Assembly: GCA_028023455.1 (NCBI GenBank)
Contig: JAQFVV010012435.1
Span: 374,001-438,000, forward strand
Direction of reading: 5' to 3'
From: Epiperipatus broadwayi
Lineage: Eukaryota; Onychophora; Udeonychophora; Euonychophora; Peripatidae
DNA length: 64,000 nucleotides
Made by a program: the position numbers and the translations under genes. Below the pieces are notes generated by a model, which made no database searches, was not told the origin of the DNA, and worked only from the letters and a program-made list of their open reading frames with translations. How positions within the stretch are numbered: the first letter of the stretch is position 1; each line of letters begins with the position of its first letter. This document shows, in pieces, positions 12,894-24,940 of the stretch.

Positions 12894-14454
12894 TTAATAA
12901 TGTTTATTAGTCATTCATTAAACTAGAAATTATTTAATAAATCATTATTAGATAGATAGATTGTTTAGGAATTCATATGCCGTTTGATGCTGAAAAAGAC
13001 CGACATGAACCATGATTAATAAATCTTGAGCTCTAGATTAGTTATTCTACTACTGTATCAAACTATGCAAAGTCAAAAGAAGAATTAATACACTTCAATG
13101 AAAAATTAATATTATATTATATATTACATAAGTTTATATATGAATATTTCAAATTTATTAACACAAATCTTCCTAAATAATAACAAATGCCGAATAATTA
13201 TATTTAATATAACGTGTTAAATAAATATAATTTCCATCTTTTAAAAATGTATATAGTAATTAATAATAAAGTTGTTTTAGAATAATCATTACCTACAAAT
13301 TTGCCCTAATGAAATTACTTTTAAAATTTAAATTTTTATAATAATCATTGGATAAGCAAAAAATAATAGCAATAAACATCAGGATATTTGCAATGATTTG
13401 AGCTAATTGATGGGGCAATCTTTATGTGTATCTTTGAGTCATTTAAATTTCTCTTTGTTGTAATTGTATGTTTAAATAAGTAATGTTAGTGTGTTATGTT
13501 ATTTGAGAAATTTATAAACTAAATCAATAGTTACACATGTACTCTAGACATCTTGATATGACCCCCTTTCCCCCAAGATTTGACTTTCATATCATTTGAT
13601 ACTTTTTAAGTATTGGTTAAATTCTTAAAGGATAAGACATATTATCAAGACAATCATTATTCTAGAATTTAATCATTGGCTTTCAAATGAGATAATTCAT
13701 AGCTAAGAAAAAATATTAAATTACAAAATGAGAGTTATTATATAGTAATCATTATATAATAGCTTCATGTTTAAATGTGAGTTTTAAATAAATACAAAGA
13801 TGAATAGCACCCATGTTAAATAATAGTAATAAAATCGGTTTGATTGAGAAAAATTAAATGTTACTCATAAAAATTAAAAATCGATATTTTAGATGTTTTT
13901 AAATGTAACTCTTGATTATTTTAGATCTTAAATATTTCTCATACTTATTTAAAGTCTATAAATAATACATAATTTATTTAATCATTTATCAATGAATAAA
14001 TTATTTTGCATAATATATTAATTGTTTTAACATTATATTTATGAAGGACACATATTATCTAAATATATTTTGACTATTTTGATTTGATTATTAAAATACA
14101 GAACCATTTATATATTTATTTATTTAAATGTTATTTATTCATGTATAAATAAATAACTTAAGCTTCCAGAATATTTTTTTTCCAAATCCAGAACTGTGGT
14201 TTTATTTTTTAAAACTTACAAAATAAATTTATTTATAGCATAAATTTACACTCATTTAAAACTGGCGTTAAGTATAATAATATGGCAATTTTACTGATTT
14301 CAAACAGTCGTTGGTAAAGTTAGAATAATTGTAGTTTTTAGTTTAAAAAATAATCATCAAAACTTATTATATATTTTTTAAATCTTTCAAATAATTTTTT
14401 CCTGTATGAATATGCGCATTGTGAGCACAGTGTGCGTGTATATATATGAATAAT
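12894..14454. other. AT-rich spacer, nothing recognised
   Basis: No open frame with domain content, no clear repeat structure. Confidence 0.5.
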
Positions 14455-14565
14455 ATAACTCAAAAATTCATAAAAAGTGTGGAGAGTTGGAGCCATGATC
14501 TATGGATTTTTGCAATCATAAATCTACTATTTTATCATTGCATTAAATAATGCAGGTAATTATGC
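14455..14565 (-). mobile_element. Probable degenerate SINE
   Basis: The left part (AACTCAAAAATTCATAAAAAG) resembles the bodies at 7092 and 7692. Promoter boxes are not clear; weak call. Confidence 0.3.
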
Positions 14566-15026
14566 ATAGTATATCAATATAACAAATAAAAAACCTTACA
14601 TTAATCTTGGTACTGTTTAGCAAAATTGCCATTGACATTATAATTATCTATTATATTGTCTATTATAGACTTGGAATAATTTTGTATCATTATTAGATTT
14701 CAGATCTTTTTATGATATTGCATTGGTTATATTTTAACGGTAATAAAACTATAATTTATTTTTCATTTTGTTCTTAATCAGGAGATAAAAATAACTCTAA
14801 GGTGAATGTATTTATTGTACCTTTCAGCAAGATATTTTTACATTATATTAGTAAAAAACCAAAAAGTGAGATTTTTTTATTTCTAAAGTTATTTTTTGAA
14901 TTAAAATTATTTTTTAAATATTTTTAATTATAAATATAATGATATTTTTTTTGATTAATAACATTTTTTAAAAGCATTGAAATTCATCACATGATCACCA
15001 TTTCTTATGTTAGTACATGTTATTAA

Positions 15027-15247
15027 CAAAGGCAAAATTCTCTATACAGTAATGCCACCCAGTGCCAACCAGAGTAATCAATGGATGCCAGAAGGCTTGT
15101 GCATAAAATCCCCATCCAGGTGCAGTGCTCTCAGATCCAAAGCTCCTCACTGACAAAGTAGGCACTAGATGGAGTTTTTATACACAAGCCTTCTGGCATC
15201 CATTGATTACTCTGGGTGGCACCATTGTATGGAGAGTTTTGCCTTTA
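15027..15247 (+). mobile_element. Hammerhead-family foldback, copy 1 (core deleted)
   Basis: Long inverted arms (about 75 bp) contain GAGAGTTTTGCC at the outer end and CCTTCTGGCATCCATTGATT inside. Both ends are bordered by TTAA (15023-15026 and 15048+200, i.e. 15248-15251). Between the arms lies GATCCAAAGCTCCTCACTGA, the 5' half of the hammerhead seen intact at 34810-34868. The catalytic centre from there to the ATGAG-equivalent has been deleted, so this copy cannot form the ribozyme. Confidence 0.8.
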
Positions 15248-15334
15248 TTAATTGAAACTCATATGATAAAAAACTAAGAAAAATATTATGTTACTTAGAG
15301 AAATATAATTAAAATTATATAAAGTATTTTATTA

Positions 15335-15432
15335 ATGCAGTGGCAGATTAGCAGACTCTGGAACTCAACATTTCTAAATGGCTGTTGATGTTGTCACTTG
15401 TGGTACTCAAACTTATTATGAAGTCCCCAGTA
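15335..15432 (+). mobile_element. SINE copy, tRNA-like head
   Basis: Begins with an A-box-like TGGCAGATTAGCAGA. The 3' part (GTACTCAAACTTATTATGAA) resembles the SINE body at 28894-28990 (TATTTGAACTTCTTATGAA). Confidence 0.5.
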
Positions 15433-15694
15433 ATAAAATCATTTGATTATTTTTATATATTTTTACAATTAGCATTGTATAAATTTATTTATAATAAATA
15501 AGAACAGAAATTATAAGCTAGTATATAGTCATACTTGGCCTTCAATGGAATATTTCTTTTGTTAATCTTTCTAATTAATTTCTAGTTTAACAAATGAGTA
15601 ATAATAATTACTGTCAAAGTTGTGAGTTAGTAAAAATAAAATTCTAATTATAAATTTATTTAAACGCACATTGATAAGTAAGTAGTATTTATTA

Positions 15695-15873
15695 AGGCTG
15701 TAGTCTCAAGCACATGGATATAAAATGCGATAGTAGGGACCTCTACAGGTTTTAAACCACAAGCTTACTCTTTGGGGTTCCCCTCTTTTCTTCCAAAGAG
15801 TAAGCTTGTGGTTTAAGACCTGTAGAGGTCCCTACTATCGCATTTTATATGCATGTGCTTGAGGCTACAGCCT
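15695..15873. mobile_element. Palindromic Tc1/mariner-type MITE, 179 bp
   Basis: Almost the whole element is an inverted repeat. The arm begins AGGCTGTAGTCTCAAGCACA and continues through CTCTACAGG to a central loop near 15780. The flanking dinucleotide is TA on both sides (15693-15694 and 15874-15875). No coding content. Only a few mismatches distinguish the arms, so it is a young insertion. Confidence 0.9.
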
Positions 15874-16189
15874 TAAAAATAAAATTGTAACAGTAACTAT
15901 TTTTTATTGTAATTAGTAAATAATCGCTTTGTGTCTATATTTGTAATGAGTAAGATATTTGCGATATATTTTTCACACAAATAAATACAATAAATAAATA
16001 AATAAGCAATTAGCTATTTGAGTTTATTTTTTATTACAGATTTTGAATATATTAACTAAGCTGCTGATGAGAGGAAGAAACTAAAACAAATCAAATTGTT
16101 TGTTTAACCATATTTTAAAAGATATTACACATGAATAAAAAGAAATGAAATTAAGTTATTAAATTTTAAAAAAGGTTCAAAGTTTATAT

Positions 16190-16550
16190 CTTTAATTTAA
16201 TAAAAGATCAGATATAATTATTAATAAATATATGTGAAATAATTGGTGTCAAAATTGCTAGCACTTTAAATTTGACACATGTAAAACAAATTGTATTAAT
16301 TTAGTATTAATAAATAGTGAACAAATACTCAAGAAATATTACGTTGTTAAACTTTAATTGAGCTTCAAAGTTTATAACTGAGCTACAAATAATCTTTAGT
16401 TTAATGAAAGATGAGATATAATTATTAATAAATGTACGTAAAATAATTGGTGTTTAAGTTGCTAGTACTTTAAATTTGACACTTGTAAAACAAATTGTAT
16501 TAATTTCATATATACTGAACAAATATTAAGCAAATATATGAAGTTGAGAT
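16190..16550. repeat. Two-unit tandem duplication, period about 204 bp
   Basis: The segment starting GATATAATTATTAATAAAT at 16211 recurs at 16415. It is followed in both copies by AATAATTGGTGT, a TTGCTAG, CTTTAAATTTGACAC and GTAAAACAAATTGTATTAAT blocks. Weaker similar text near 16755 may be a third, decayed unit. Function unknown. Confidence 0.8.
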
Positions 16551-17189
16551 CTACGCAAATTGATGAGTGCTGGTTCATCAAAAAAATAATAATTTGGCGG
16601 TCAGTGTTCTTATTCAAGTGCATTGTTTCAAGAATGCATTGGTTGAGTGGAGATTTTAAGTAATATTTTAAAAGATAAATAAGTTGAATTACGTGCTTTT
16701 CTAAGATTAAATCTAAATATATTAATCCTTAATTGAGATTGAAAATGTGTATTTAGACTAGATATAATTTCTAATTTAATAAATTAATAAATGATCTGAC
16801 GTGTGATGTTTATATTACGAGTACAGAAAACATAATATAATTTATAGTGTTTTTTTAATCAAAAATAAGTGCATATTTTGAATATATTATAATTTTAGAC
16901 TTTGATAAGCAAAATGAAAACATAAACATAAATCAAATTGTGTATTTAATTTTATAAAAAGCCTTACAATTTTTTTAAATTAATAATTTTAATTTCAGAC
17001 TATAGTGATTATTTATAAATATATAAACAACATAAATTCATGTTAATTGAATTAAAAACTCTCCGTTTAAAAAAATCTATGCTAAATATATATTATAAAA
17101 TTGTAATTCTTTTTTTTTTTTTGCAAAAAATCAAATCAATAGATTGCTAATTAGTTTGAACAGCAACTAAAGAGAACAATATTGATTAA

Positions 17190-17545
17190 TAGTTAGCACA
17201 TCTGCCTGTCATACTTATGTCTTTGAGTTCAATAAATTGAATGAAGTTTTCCTAGATTAAAAATAAGCTTAGATTTTTCTTTCACTGAGACAACTCATAG
17301 CCAATTCAGCTAATACTAGCTGGTAAATGGGTATTTATCTATTATTAATTAGACAAGAAATGGTTCCAGGTTAATCTGGATTTTGTTGAGATGAGTATTG
17401 ATGCAATATCCATGGGGAAAATTTTTTTTTCACTGTAATACAATAAGGCTTTAACTACTGATGTCAGAGTAGTCATATTTCCATGGGTGTTGGGCCTAGA
17501 GCAATTCTCTTCAAATAAATTTCAAGAATGTGTTTTTTTTTTAAA
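17190..17545 (+). mobile_element. Probable tRNA-derived SINE
   Basis: An A-box-like TAGTTAGCACATCTGCCTGT is followed by a B-box-like GAGTTCAATAAAT. The downstream body is not clearly shared with other copies, so the call rests on the promoter boxes. Confidence 0.4.
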
Positions 17546-17769
17546 AAAGTGAGTGTTGCAATAATATAAGACTAGTTGATATTTTATTTTTAATGTTGTG
17601 TGTGTGCGTGTGTGTTTTTTTAAATTTAAGATTTATTTTAAAAAAGAAAATTATAGACAATATTTCTGTTTTGTTTCAAATAAATCCATTGATAATTAAA
17701 CTATGTGTGGACTGTATCTATAATATAGCTTTTTGATAGCCTAATAATATATATTTAAATCGTAAAGAG

Positions 17770-17965
17770 TCTTATGATGAAATGGTGATACATACTCTGG
17801 ATTTGAATCTGGGCTAATCTATTCAACAAATCATAGTTTTTTTCCAGATGGCCAGTCCATAGAATCTAAATAAATATTTAATATTAGTCAGCATGTGGTA
17901 TTATCTTAAGACTAAACCAAGAACAGAAAAGTGATCAAACTCTTACTGTCAGCCATTAATTAGCA
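17770..17965 (+). mobile_element. Probable tRNA-derived SINE
   Basis: A B-box-like GGATTTGAATCTG at about 17799 follows a weak A-box. The body contains CCAGTCCATAGAATCT. Weak call from promoter-box spacing. Confidence 0.4.
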
Positions 17966-18842
17966 TGGGGATTGGAGGAATGTTGCCTTTGTATTCTTTG
18001 ATGCCTTATATGGAGTTGCTGAAGCTGTGTTTTACTTGAGTAGGCCATTTAAATTCATTTTACTTTATCTTTTTACTTATTTAAGATACATTGATAGCTA
18101 ATTGTAAGTATTCTATATCTAAATATAATAAAATTATTTTATAGATTTTTAATAAAATGATTTTTAAACATTTATAAATGGTTGTATAAATTTAAAAATA
18201 AGTTTAAAGTATTACTTAATCTATATGTCGGAAGAATATTACAGACTTGAGCTCTTCACCTTATATGTTATTAACAATATAAATCAGTATTCTATGTGTA
18301 GAGATAATTTGAACTTAATCCATTCCAAATAGGTTTTATTCTTTACCCAGTCAAACTGAAAAGTGCTACATAAAACAAATCCTTCTTTTATGGCTACACC
18401 AGCTCCAATTTGCTTGCTAAATTTATCATCACATGATAAAAAACTTTATTTTTACAGATACTATTTACAAATTTATAGATTTGATTAACTAAATGTCAAT
18501 TCATTAGCAGATTTCTCTTAAAAATGTATAAAGTAAGTCATCTCTGACTACCATTTCTTACTGCCAAACTCTATCTAGATTTCAAAAATCTCTTTTAAAT
18601 TTTTTACTAAATTTACTTTAAAATGCTATTTCTATGAAACAAAAACAAAATCATGAATACTTCATCTCTGGATTCAAGTTTAATTTTCATTTTACATATA
18701 TCCTATACATGAATGTCTATAAGTCATGTCTCACTTATTCCAGACATGTGTCTACTTTGAAACAAGCTATCAGTTTTTTTTATAAATAGGCAAGCAATAT
18801 TAAGGTATCTACATGTTGGATTATTAATATCACCTAATATTA
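17966..18842. other. AT-rich spacer, nothing recognised
   Basis: No coding content or clear repeat. Confidence 0.5.
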
Positions 18843-19063
18843 AATACTGAATGCCTTCAAAAAAAATTAAAACTTTATTTACATTTTCCATTTATATTTT
18901 CTTGTTAGTAATAGCACCCAGGTTAGTATGTACACAATGTTTCTAGTGAAATTCTTCTCTCTTCTTCAGGTGTTTCTGGCAGGGAATTGAATATGGACTT
19001 TTATACTTTTGATATTAAATTTTAAGATAACACTTTAACCAATAGTCATTCTTCTAGAGGCAA
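18843..19063 (-). mobile_element. tRNA-derived SINE joined to the 3' end of the Penelope-like element
   Basis: On the minus strand the head reads GACTATTGGTTAAAGTG (A-box-like) and ATATTCAATTCCC (B-box-like). It then gives CACCTGAAGAAGAGAG, ACTAACCTGGGTGCTATTAC and a tail with TAAAGTTT. The same SINE occurs at 36957-37192, 37485-37725, 22232-22460 and 38155-38425. Its 5' end directly abuts the Penelope-like 3' end, as it also does at 37193. Confidence 0.75.
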
Positions 19064-21300
19064 CAGTCAGTCGAAATGTCATATACTTATCTATGAGGTT
19101 TATCCTGATTTCTCCAGTTTCTGCTAAAACCAAAATTAATCAATGGTTTCCAGACTTTAGGTATAATCACACTAGATTAACTTATAAGGTTATTTACCAT
19201 TGTCATGTGATCAGGTTCTTTGAAGTTTCTTCTTTGTACCTTTTCTTTCAATATTTTTGTATTTTCCCAATGGAACATATGTTTAATGCTATACACATAC
19301 AGACACATCCATTTTCTCTTTTCTAATCATTAGTTTGTGCTCTTGCAATCATTTTTCAATGACACACCTGATTTTACCAATATATATCCATACATATTCT
19401 CATGATATTTCATAAATGCAGTTTTTGCTTCTCAGCATTTCAAGTTTAGGCTTTATAGATGATAAAATTTCTTATAGTGTGGTATATCTAAAATGCTTTT
19501 ACAATGTTATATTGATTACAGATTTTTCATTAATTTGTGTGCTATTCCTGGTATGTGTAAATATGCAACAATATCAATAATTAGTTTTTTTAAATTTTGA
19601 TGATTGTTTTTGTTGTTTGGAGTCTTAATGAGAACTGATCAATAACTATTTTTCATGAGAGTTTGTTCTATAAAGATCTTTTTTTCCCCAAATCATTGGT
19701 TTCTAAACAAACTTCTTTTTCTCTGTTTCATAGTAAAATTATCATGTTTTATTTTTCTGGTATGATTGGATATATATGCTAAGTATTTTCCTATATGTAT
19801 AGGTTTTCTGTAAACTGTAGTTTTGATTTTGCCATGAGAGAATCTTGTCACAGGAAACATCTAAGAATGCCAATTTTGTTCCTGTTCTGATTCTCTTGGG
19901 TATTTAATTGAAGGCAATATATTGTTGATGTAATTCCAAAAAGTTTGTAGTAATTGTTTCACCATATGGCCATATAATAAATGTATCAATAACCTAAATC
20001 AAACTTTAGGTGGATATGGAGTAGTCTTTATGGCTATGGTTTGAAGATATTCCATGTAAATATAGCTAATCAGAGATCACAGACATCCCTTGATTTTATT
20101 GGAAAAATTTTGGATTGTATCAAAAATATATTGCCATTATGTAGAATGTTAACAGTTCTATCATACTATCAATAAGAAGAGTTGTTATTGTTTGTCAGCT
20201 ATTATCACCATTTAATGTTTTCCTTACAATAGTCAATGCTTCTTCACAGAGTACCTTTGTCGAAAACCTTTCTACATTAAAGCTTACCAGTAAGTCAGTT
20301 CTTTTGATTTTCATATTCTTGATTAATTCTACAAAGTGATTAAAATCTCTGACAATGATTGAGTTTTATATGCCAAAAGACTAAGAACAAGATGTTGTCA
20401 AGTTTTAACAAGATGAATTTAAGTCTTAATGGAGTGTCCTTATAGATTTTAGATAAGGTATAAAGATGAAGAATGTTCCTGAGATATGATGTTAATTTTT
20501 TTTTTTCTAAATCACTGAAGTATCTGTGATACTTTCTGAGTAATGCTCATAACTTTGTTTCTGTACTAGGTATTGGATTTTTTGCCACTTTTTTGTATTT
20601 GCCTGCTGTGATCAGTTCTTATATTTTGTTATCATAATCAGTTGTATCCATTACAATTGTCACATTCCCTTTGTCAGTATGAAGAATGACCACAGATTTA
20701 TCTACTTTGAGATATTTAATCACTTTCCTCTCATCATAGCTAATGCTTGACTTCAATTTTTGTTGTCTCTTAAATGTTCTTTTTATTCTCCCATGCAATT
20801 CTGCTGCCTTTTCTAGAAGCAATTTTTGACTGACTTCTTCAATGACTGTTATTATATCTAATAAAGGGATATTAAATAGTGTATGGCAATGTTTAGTTCT
20901 TTTATTGAGAATAGAAATTTCAGCACCTGTTAGATATTTAGAACTAAGATTTTTTAACAGATGAAACTGATAGATTGATTGATACATTATGACTTTGATA
21001 TTCTTATGTAGATTTGCAAGTTGTTTCTTCTGGCATTTTTTTATTTTTCCAATTTAGAATATGATTTTCTTCTTCTTGAGACACTTTTATGAAGTCTTCA
21101 TCAGTAAGTTTATTGTTTGAAAAACATTCTACTTTATGAATGGAATGCAAGATTTGATGTTTGGAAAACTTTCAAGCATTTATTCTTTCTTTTAACAAAT
21201 CCTTACTTGCACTCTGAGTAATTTTCTCAATTCTATGGAAATGAGAAACCTTATTGATTTTCTATTTTGGCCAATCTTAGATATAATTTTTTATAATGTC
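19064..21300 (-). pseudogene. Decayed Penelope-like element (RT with GIY-YIG traces)
   Basis: Penelope-like elements encode a reverse transcriptase related to telomerase, usually with a GIY-YIG endonuclease. On the minus strand the N-terminal RT region is the longest surviving frame (20987-20619): NLSSKYLTGAEISILNK, an ERKVIKYLK block and DKGNVTIVMDTTDYDNKI, all typical of the family. Further left, pieces match the later RT (TFIIWPYGETITT at about 19990, LAFLDVSCD, then a YRKPxHxxKYL-like stretch). Around 19440-19290 there are GIY-YIG traces (YIGK, IEKxLQEHK, IRKEKMDVS). Numerous stops and shifts make it inactive. A second 3' fragment of the same family lies at 37193-37480. A SINE is attached at its 3' end. 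Confidence 0.85.
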
Positions 21301-22149
21301 TAAAGTTTGATATAGTATTGAGTCCATACTGAATACTTAGTGTTTGCCTGAATGTATGAGATGATGGTGTTTTTGAATTATTTCCATCATCTAACATTAA
21401 ATATTGAATATCTTTTTTTAAAAAATTAAATTTTATTTAAATTTTTCACATAAACAACAATGTGAAATTGAATTCTACTTTAAATTCATAAAGAATGTCA
21501 TTTTCTTCTTTACCTTAAACTTATAAAAATAATAATCAAAATGGTTTGTCATTCAGATCATTTGATATTTGAGCACAGAAATTGACTATGTTGAATTATA
21601 ATCCAGGGATTTTTAATTCTTTAATCCCACTTTTTACCAATGCACTAAACTATTCAATGTATATAAACAGTTAGTTAAAAGTATTGATTAGTCATTTTAA
21701 TTTCAATCTTTACATTAAACTTTGTGATTGGCTAAAAATACATACTCTCAGATCTCACCTCCTTTATGATTGGCTAAATATATATACTTTTAGTTCTTAC
21801 CTTCTTTGTGATTGGCTAAAAATACATACTTTCAGATCTTACCTTAATACAACCTTCTTGTTCAATTTGCCATCTCTCTATTTATGATTTTCTCTTTTAC
21901 TCCTCATCATGTTGTTTTTACTTTTTTATAAGGTTTTTATCACATTCTATAATTCATATCTTTCTCAAGTTTTTCAACTGACAGGAATGGGTTTTAACTA
22001 CCACAACTATAATCAACTAGTTTCAGACTGAATTAATTTTAAAATGCAAATTATCTAATTTTTGTTTGAAAGTTTATAATGATATTTATTTCCAATATCT
22101 AGTATAATTGTTAAATATTCATAACAAAATTTTAATTATTCTTTTCCAA
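21301..22149. other. AT-rich spacer with a short internal triplication
   Basis: At 21722-21842 a segment of about 54 bp containing GTGATTGGCTAAAAATACAT occurs three times in diverged form. This gives an open frame (21684-21887) that is repeat-derived and not a gene. Confidence 0.6.
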
Positions 22150-22460
22150 ATACAGTACATTCAGTTGTTAAAAATAAAAGTGCCAATACTAGCATTGGAA
22201 TTGAACTGGTGATCTTTAATTTTTGAAGAGTTGGTTATAACATTACTTTAAATTCAGTATTCGTGAATCTAAACTCATTGGTTTCATTTGTATACTATTA
22301 TCTCATTGATCAAACCAGTATTATTTGAAAAAAAAAGAGGAGAATAATACCACTTAAAACAATGCATTGTATGTTAGCCTTAGTGTTATTACTAAGAGTT
22401 GAAGGGATTTGATAAAGTTTGAATACCTCTAAAAACATTTAACATTTAAACTAGTTGATG
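22150..22460. mobile_element. Two SINE copies, apparently head to head
   Basis: The right part (22232-22460) is a plus-strand copy of the SINE at 37485, with GAGGAGAATAATACCA, the TATTACTAAGAGTTGAA block and GATAAAGTTTGAATACC. The left part (22150-22231) carries a minus-strand B-box-like string (complement of GTTCAATTCC), suggesting an inverted second head. Confidence 0.55.
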
Positions 22461-22529
22461 AAAATTTATTCAACATATAATTATGAAGATCAAAACATGT
22501 TAATTTTTTTTTTTAGATTTTACAACTAT

Positions 22530-24490
22530 TATAAATAAAAACCCTAGAGGGAGCCACAGACTCCAGTTTACTCTGTTACTGGCTCCCCATTTTAGTTACC
22601 TGAATTATATTTTTAGAGAATTTTTTTACTCTAAAAAGTTTCCTATTGACTAGAGTAACCTTTTATGTTCTTTTGTACACAAGAATTATGGCACCATCAG
22701 ACAACAAGTAAGCATGATTAAAATTTTTCTTTGGAGCACTGCTAAAAATAACTGACAGCCATGTAAATTTTCTAGACGTTTCTATTGAAAGACTGAAATT
22801 TTCAGGGAATATTTTGATTCAAGGCAGCTTTGCTGACTGGGTGAGACTGTCTGATTGTTGGGAGGATCCCTGAGGGCCTGAATCCTAGTTTTTATATGGA
22901 GCAGAGCTGGGGAAAAGGTGTTCTGGGGATCATTACCAGAATTGGATAGCTCATTTATTTGTTAGCAATAGTAGCATTATTCATTTAGACTTTAATGATT
23001 GCTTTTTAAACCTGAGATTTTACTTTTAAAGAAAGAATTTTTCCACACTAGTAAATTGTTTCGCATTGTACCTGATCATATTTATTCCAAGTGTTGCTTT
23101 ATCTTTTATCCATGCATTTAAAGCTGGATCACTGACTGTGTCTTTTAAAACGTTTTTACTAGATTTGGATGGCTCATTCATGTGTTAAAAATAACAACAC
23201 TATTTATTGCAGTTTTGTGCTTGCATTTTAGACCTGAGATTTACTATAGTGAATTGTTTTAGACTGTATCTGAACATTTGATTTCAAGTGTTGCTTGATT
23301 ATTCAACCTTACATTCTATATTAAATGTTTTTTTCTATCTTGAATGCTGAACTGTACAAATCAATAATTTTAACATTTGACTATATGGATTAGTGCTTCT
23401 GGTTTTTTTAGGTTATCAGAGTACTGAAACATGATGGACACTATTCAATATGTGATTTTAATGGATATATTACTCTATGTACATCTTTGATTGCTCTATA
23501 GATCTAGAATTATATTGTGGTATAAGACATAATGCAAGCATCTGGTTACTACATATACATGTTCTTGATTTTGGAAAGTAATGATAAATTTTTTATGCAA
23601 GGCATTGGAAATCCTGGAGATTTGCACTATGATTTTAAATTTATCAATTATTATGACATTGGATTGTTAACAGTTGCATCTCATCGTATAGATTGTGCTT
23701 CTAGTTTTATCATTTAATTTTTACCAATAGTTAAGGATCTCATGGATTAAGGCTTCTAGTTTTTTATATGTTGTCTGGAAGCTGAAACATGATGGACAAA
23801 ACTCAAGTTCCTAAAGAGTTCAACTATGATTTTAACATTAGATCGGGGCTACTGTGACACTCATCTTTATATGTTGCTTGGGCTCCCAGGGCTTGCATCC
23901 TGATCTTGGAGAGGGGTTGAAATGTGGGTGTGTTGGGTTCTAGTATGGGCTTCAGATGAGAGAGTCTGGAACTTGGGAAGATTCTTGGGGCCTGAACTCT
24001 GGTTCTTGCAGAGGGGCTGGGATGTGAGTGCTATTGGGGATTAGTACGGGTTTCATCTTTCTCATCTTCGGGGCAGTGGAGATAACATGATGCATTATGG
24101 TTTTAATCTCTTTGTTCTCTGTGTGATTCATAGGTTGGTTATTAGACTATGTGATAATATGTAGATGGCATATGATGTAATCATGTGAGATTTACATTTT
24201 TGATTAGTGCTATGGTTTAAACTTCAAATCAGGGCTGCTGTGTCACTCATCTCTGCCATCTGGATGGCAGGGTCTGGTGCTTGGAAGGTCTCACAAGCCT
24301 GGGTTTTGGAGGAGATCTGGGTGCTGTGGGGATTAGTAAGGGCATTGGATGAGAGAGTCTGAGCTTTGGCAATACCCCCAAGACCTGGTTCGTAGTCCTT
24401 AGCGGGGGGGACGAGACGTGGGTGCTGTGGGGATTAGTATGGGTTTTCACTTTCTCATCTTCTGGATGATGGGAAGGATGTGATTCTTGG
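22530..24490. repeat. Diverged repeat array with G+C-rich units
   Basis: At least three diverged units share strings such as GGGGATTAGTA, GATGAGAGAGTCTG and CTTTCTCATCTTC (about 22800-22960, 23820-24080 and 24225-24470). Between them are AT-richer sub-units that also repeat: a GATAGCTCATT.../GATGGCTCATT... pair at 22945 and 23168, and GAAACATGATGGACA at 23427 and 23784. G+C is clearly higher than in the flanks. Open frames inside are short and unconserved. I cannot identify the family; an old minisatellite or repeated segmental duplications are possible. Confidence 0.65.
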
Positions 24491-24740
24491 TAGCTGTGAT
24501 CTATCTAGTTGCCATTAAGGTCAGGGGTTTCTTAGTAAACTATGAGAGAAGCTATGAATGGCAAGATATATGCATATACAATTCAAGGTTTTTCTGTTCA
24601 CCAAGTAAATCAAGTTCTGCATTGTAAATCATAGTTTGAATCTTGTACATCACTACATATAACATGTAAATTCAAAGATTAATATTATGTTAATAAATCA
24701 TATTTAAAAAAAAAAAACCATTGTACAATTTAGAAACATA

Positions 24741-24880
24741 ATGCAATTTATCTGCAGACAGGATTTATTGTTTTGCGTAATACTTTGCAATGGTGGAGTG
24801 TCTGTTTCCGGAAAGAAAATTCGCGAATCAATTTTTAATCTGGTACATCCGGCGCTTATTTTTATTTTACAGAACTATTT
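24741..24880. other. CpG-containing high-complexity block
   Basis: In an otherwise CpG-poor region this short stretch holds several CpGs (TTTGCGTAAT, TTCCGGAAA, TTCGCGAATC, CCGGCGC). It also has ETS/STAT-like (TTCCGGAA) and C/EBP-like strings. A small open frame (24741-24938, plus) crosses it but has no recognised domain. Could be a regulatory element, a small exon or an unrecognised repeat. Confidence 0.35.
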
Positions 24881-24940
24881 GAACTACTATAACATCATAG
24901 AATATTTTGGCTTCTTACATGGCAGAAGAAATTCCTAATA

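Noticed and set aside
16050-16090. CTGATGAGAGGAAGAAAC as another hammerhead core
   Set aside because: Only six bases separate the two core boxes, too few for a stem II, and no stem I is visible.
18940-18990. Hammerhead-like CTGAAGA...GAAAC in the SINE body (minus strand)
   Set aside because: The stem II pairing is poor, the base at the cleavage position is G, and sibling SINEs do not keep the core.
21684-21887. Open frame with repeated CDWLKIHT motifs
   Set aside because: The repeats come from a diverged DNA triplication; no sign of selection on the protein.
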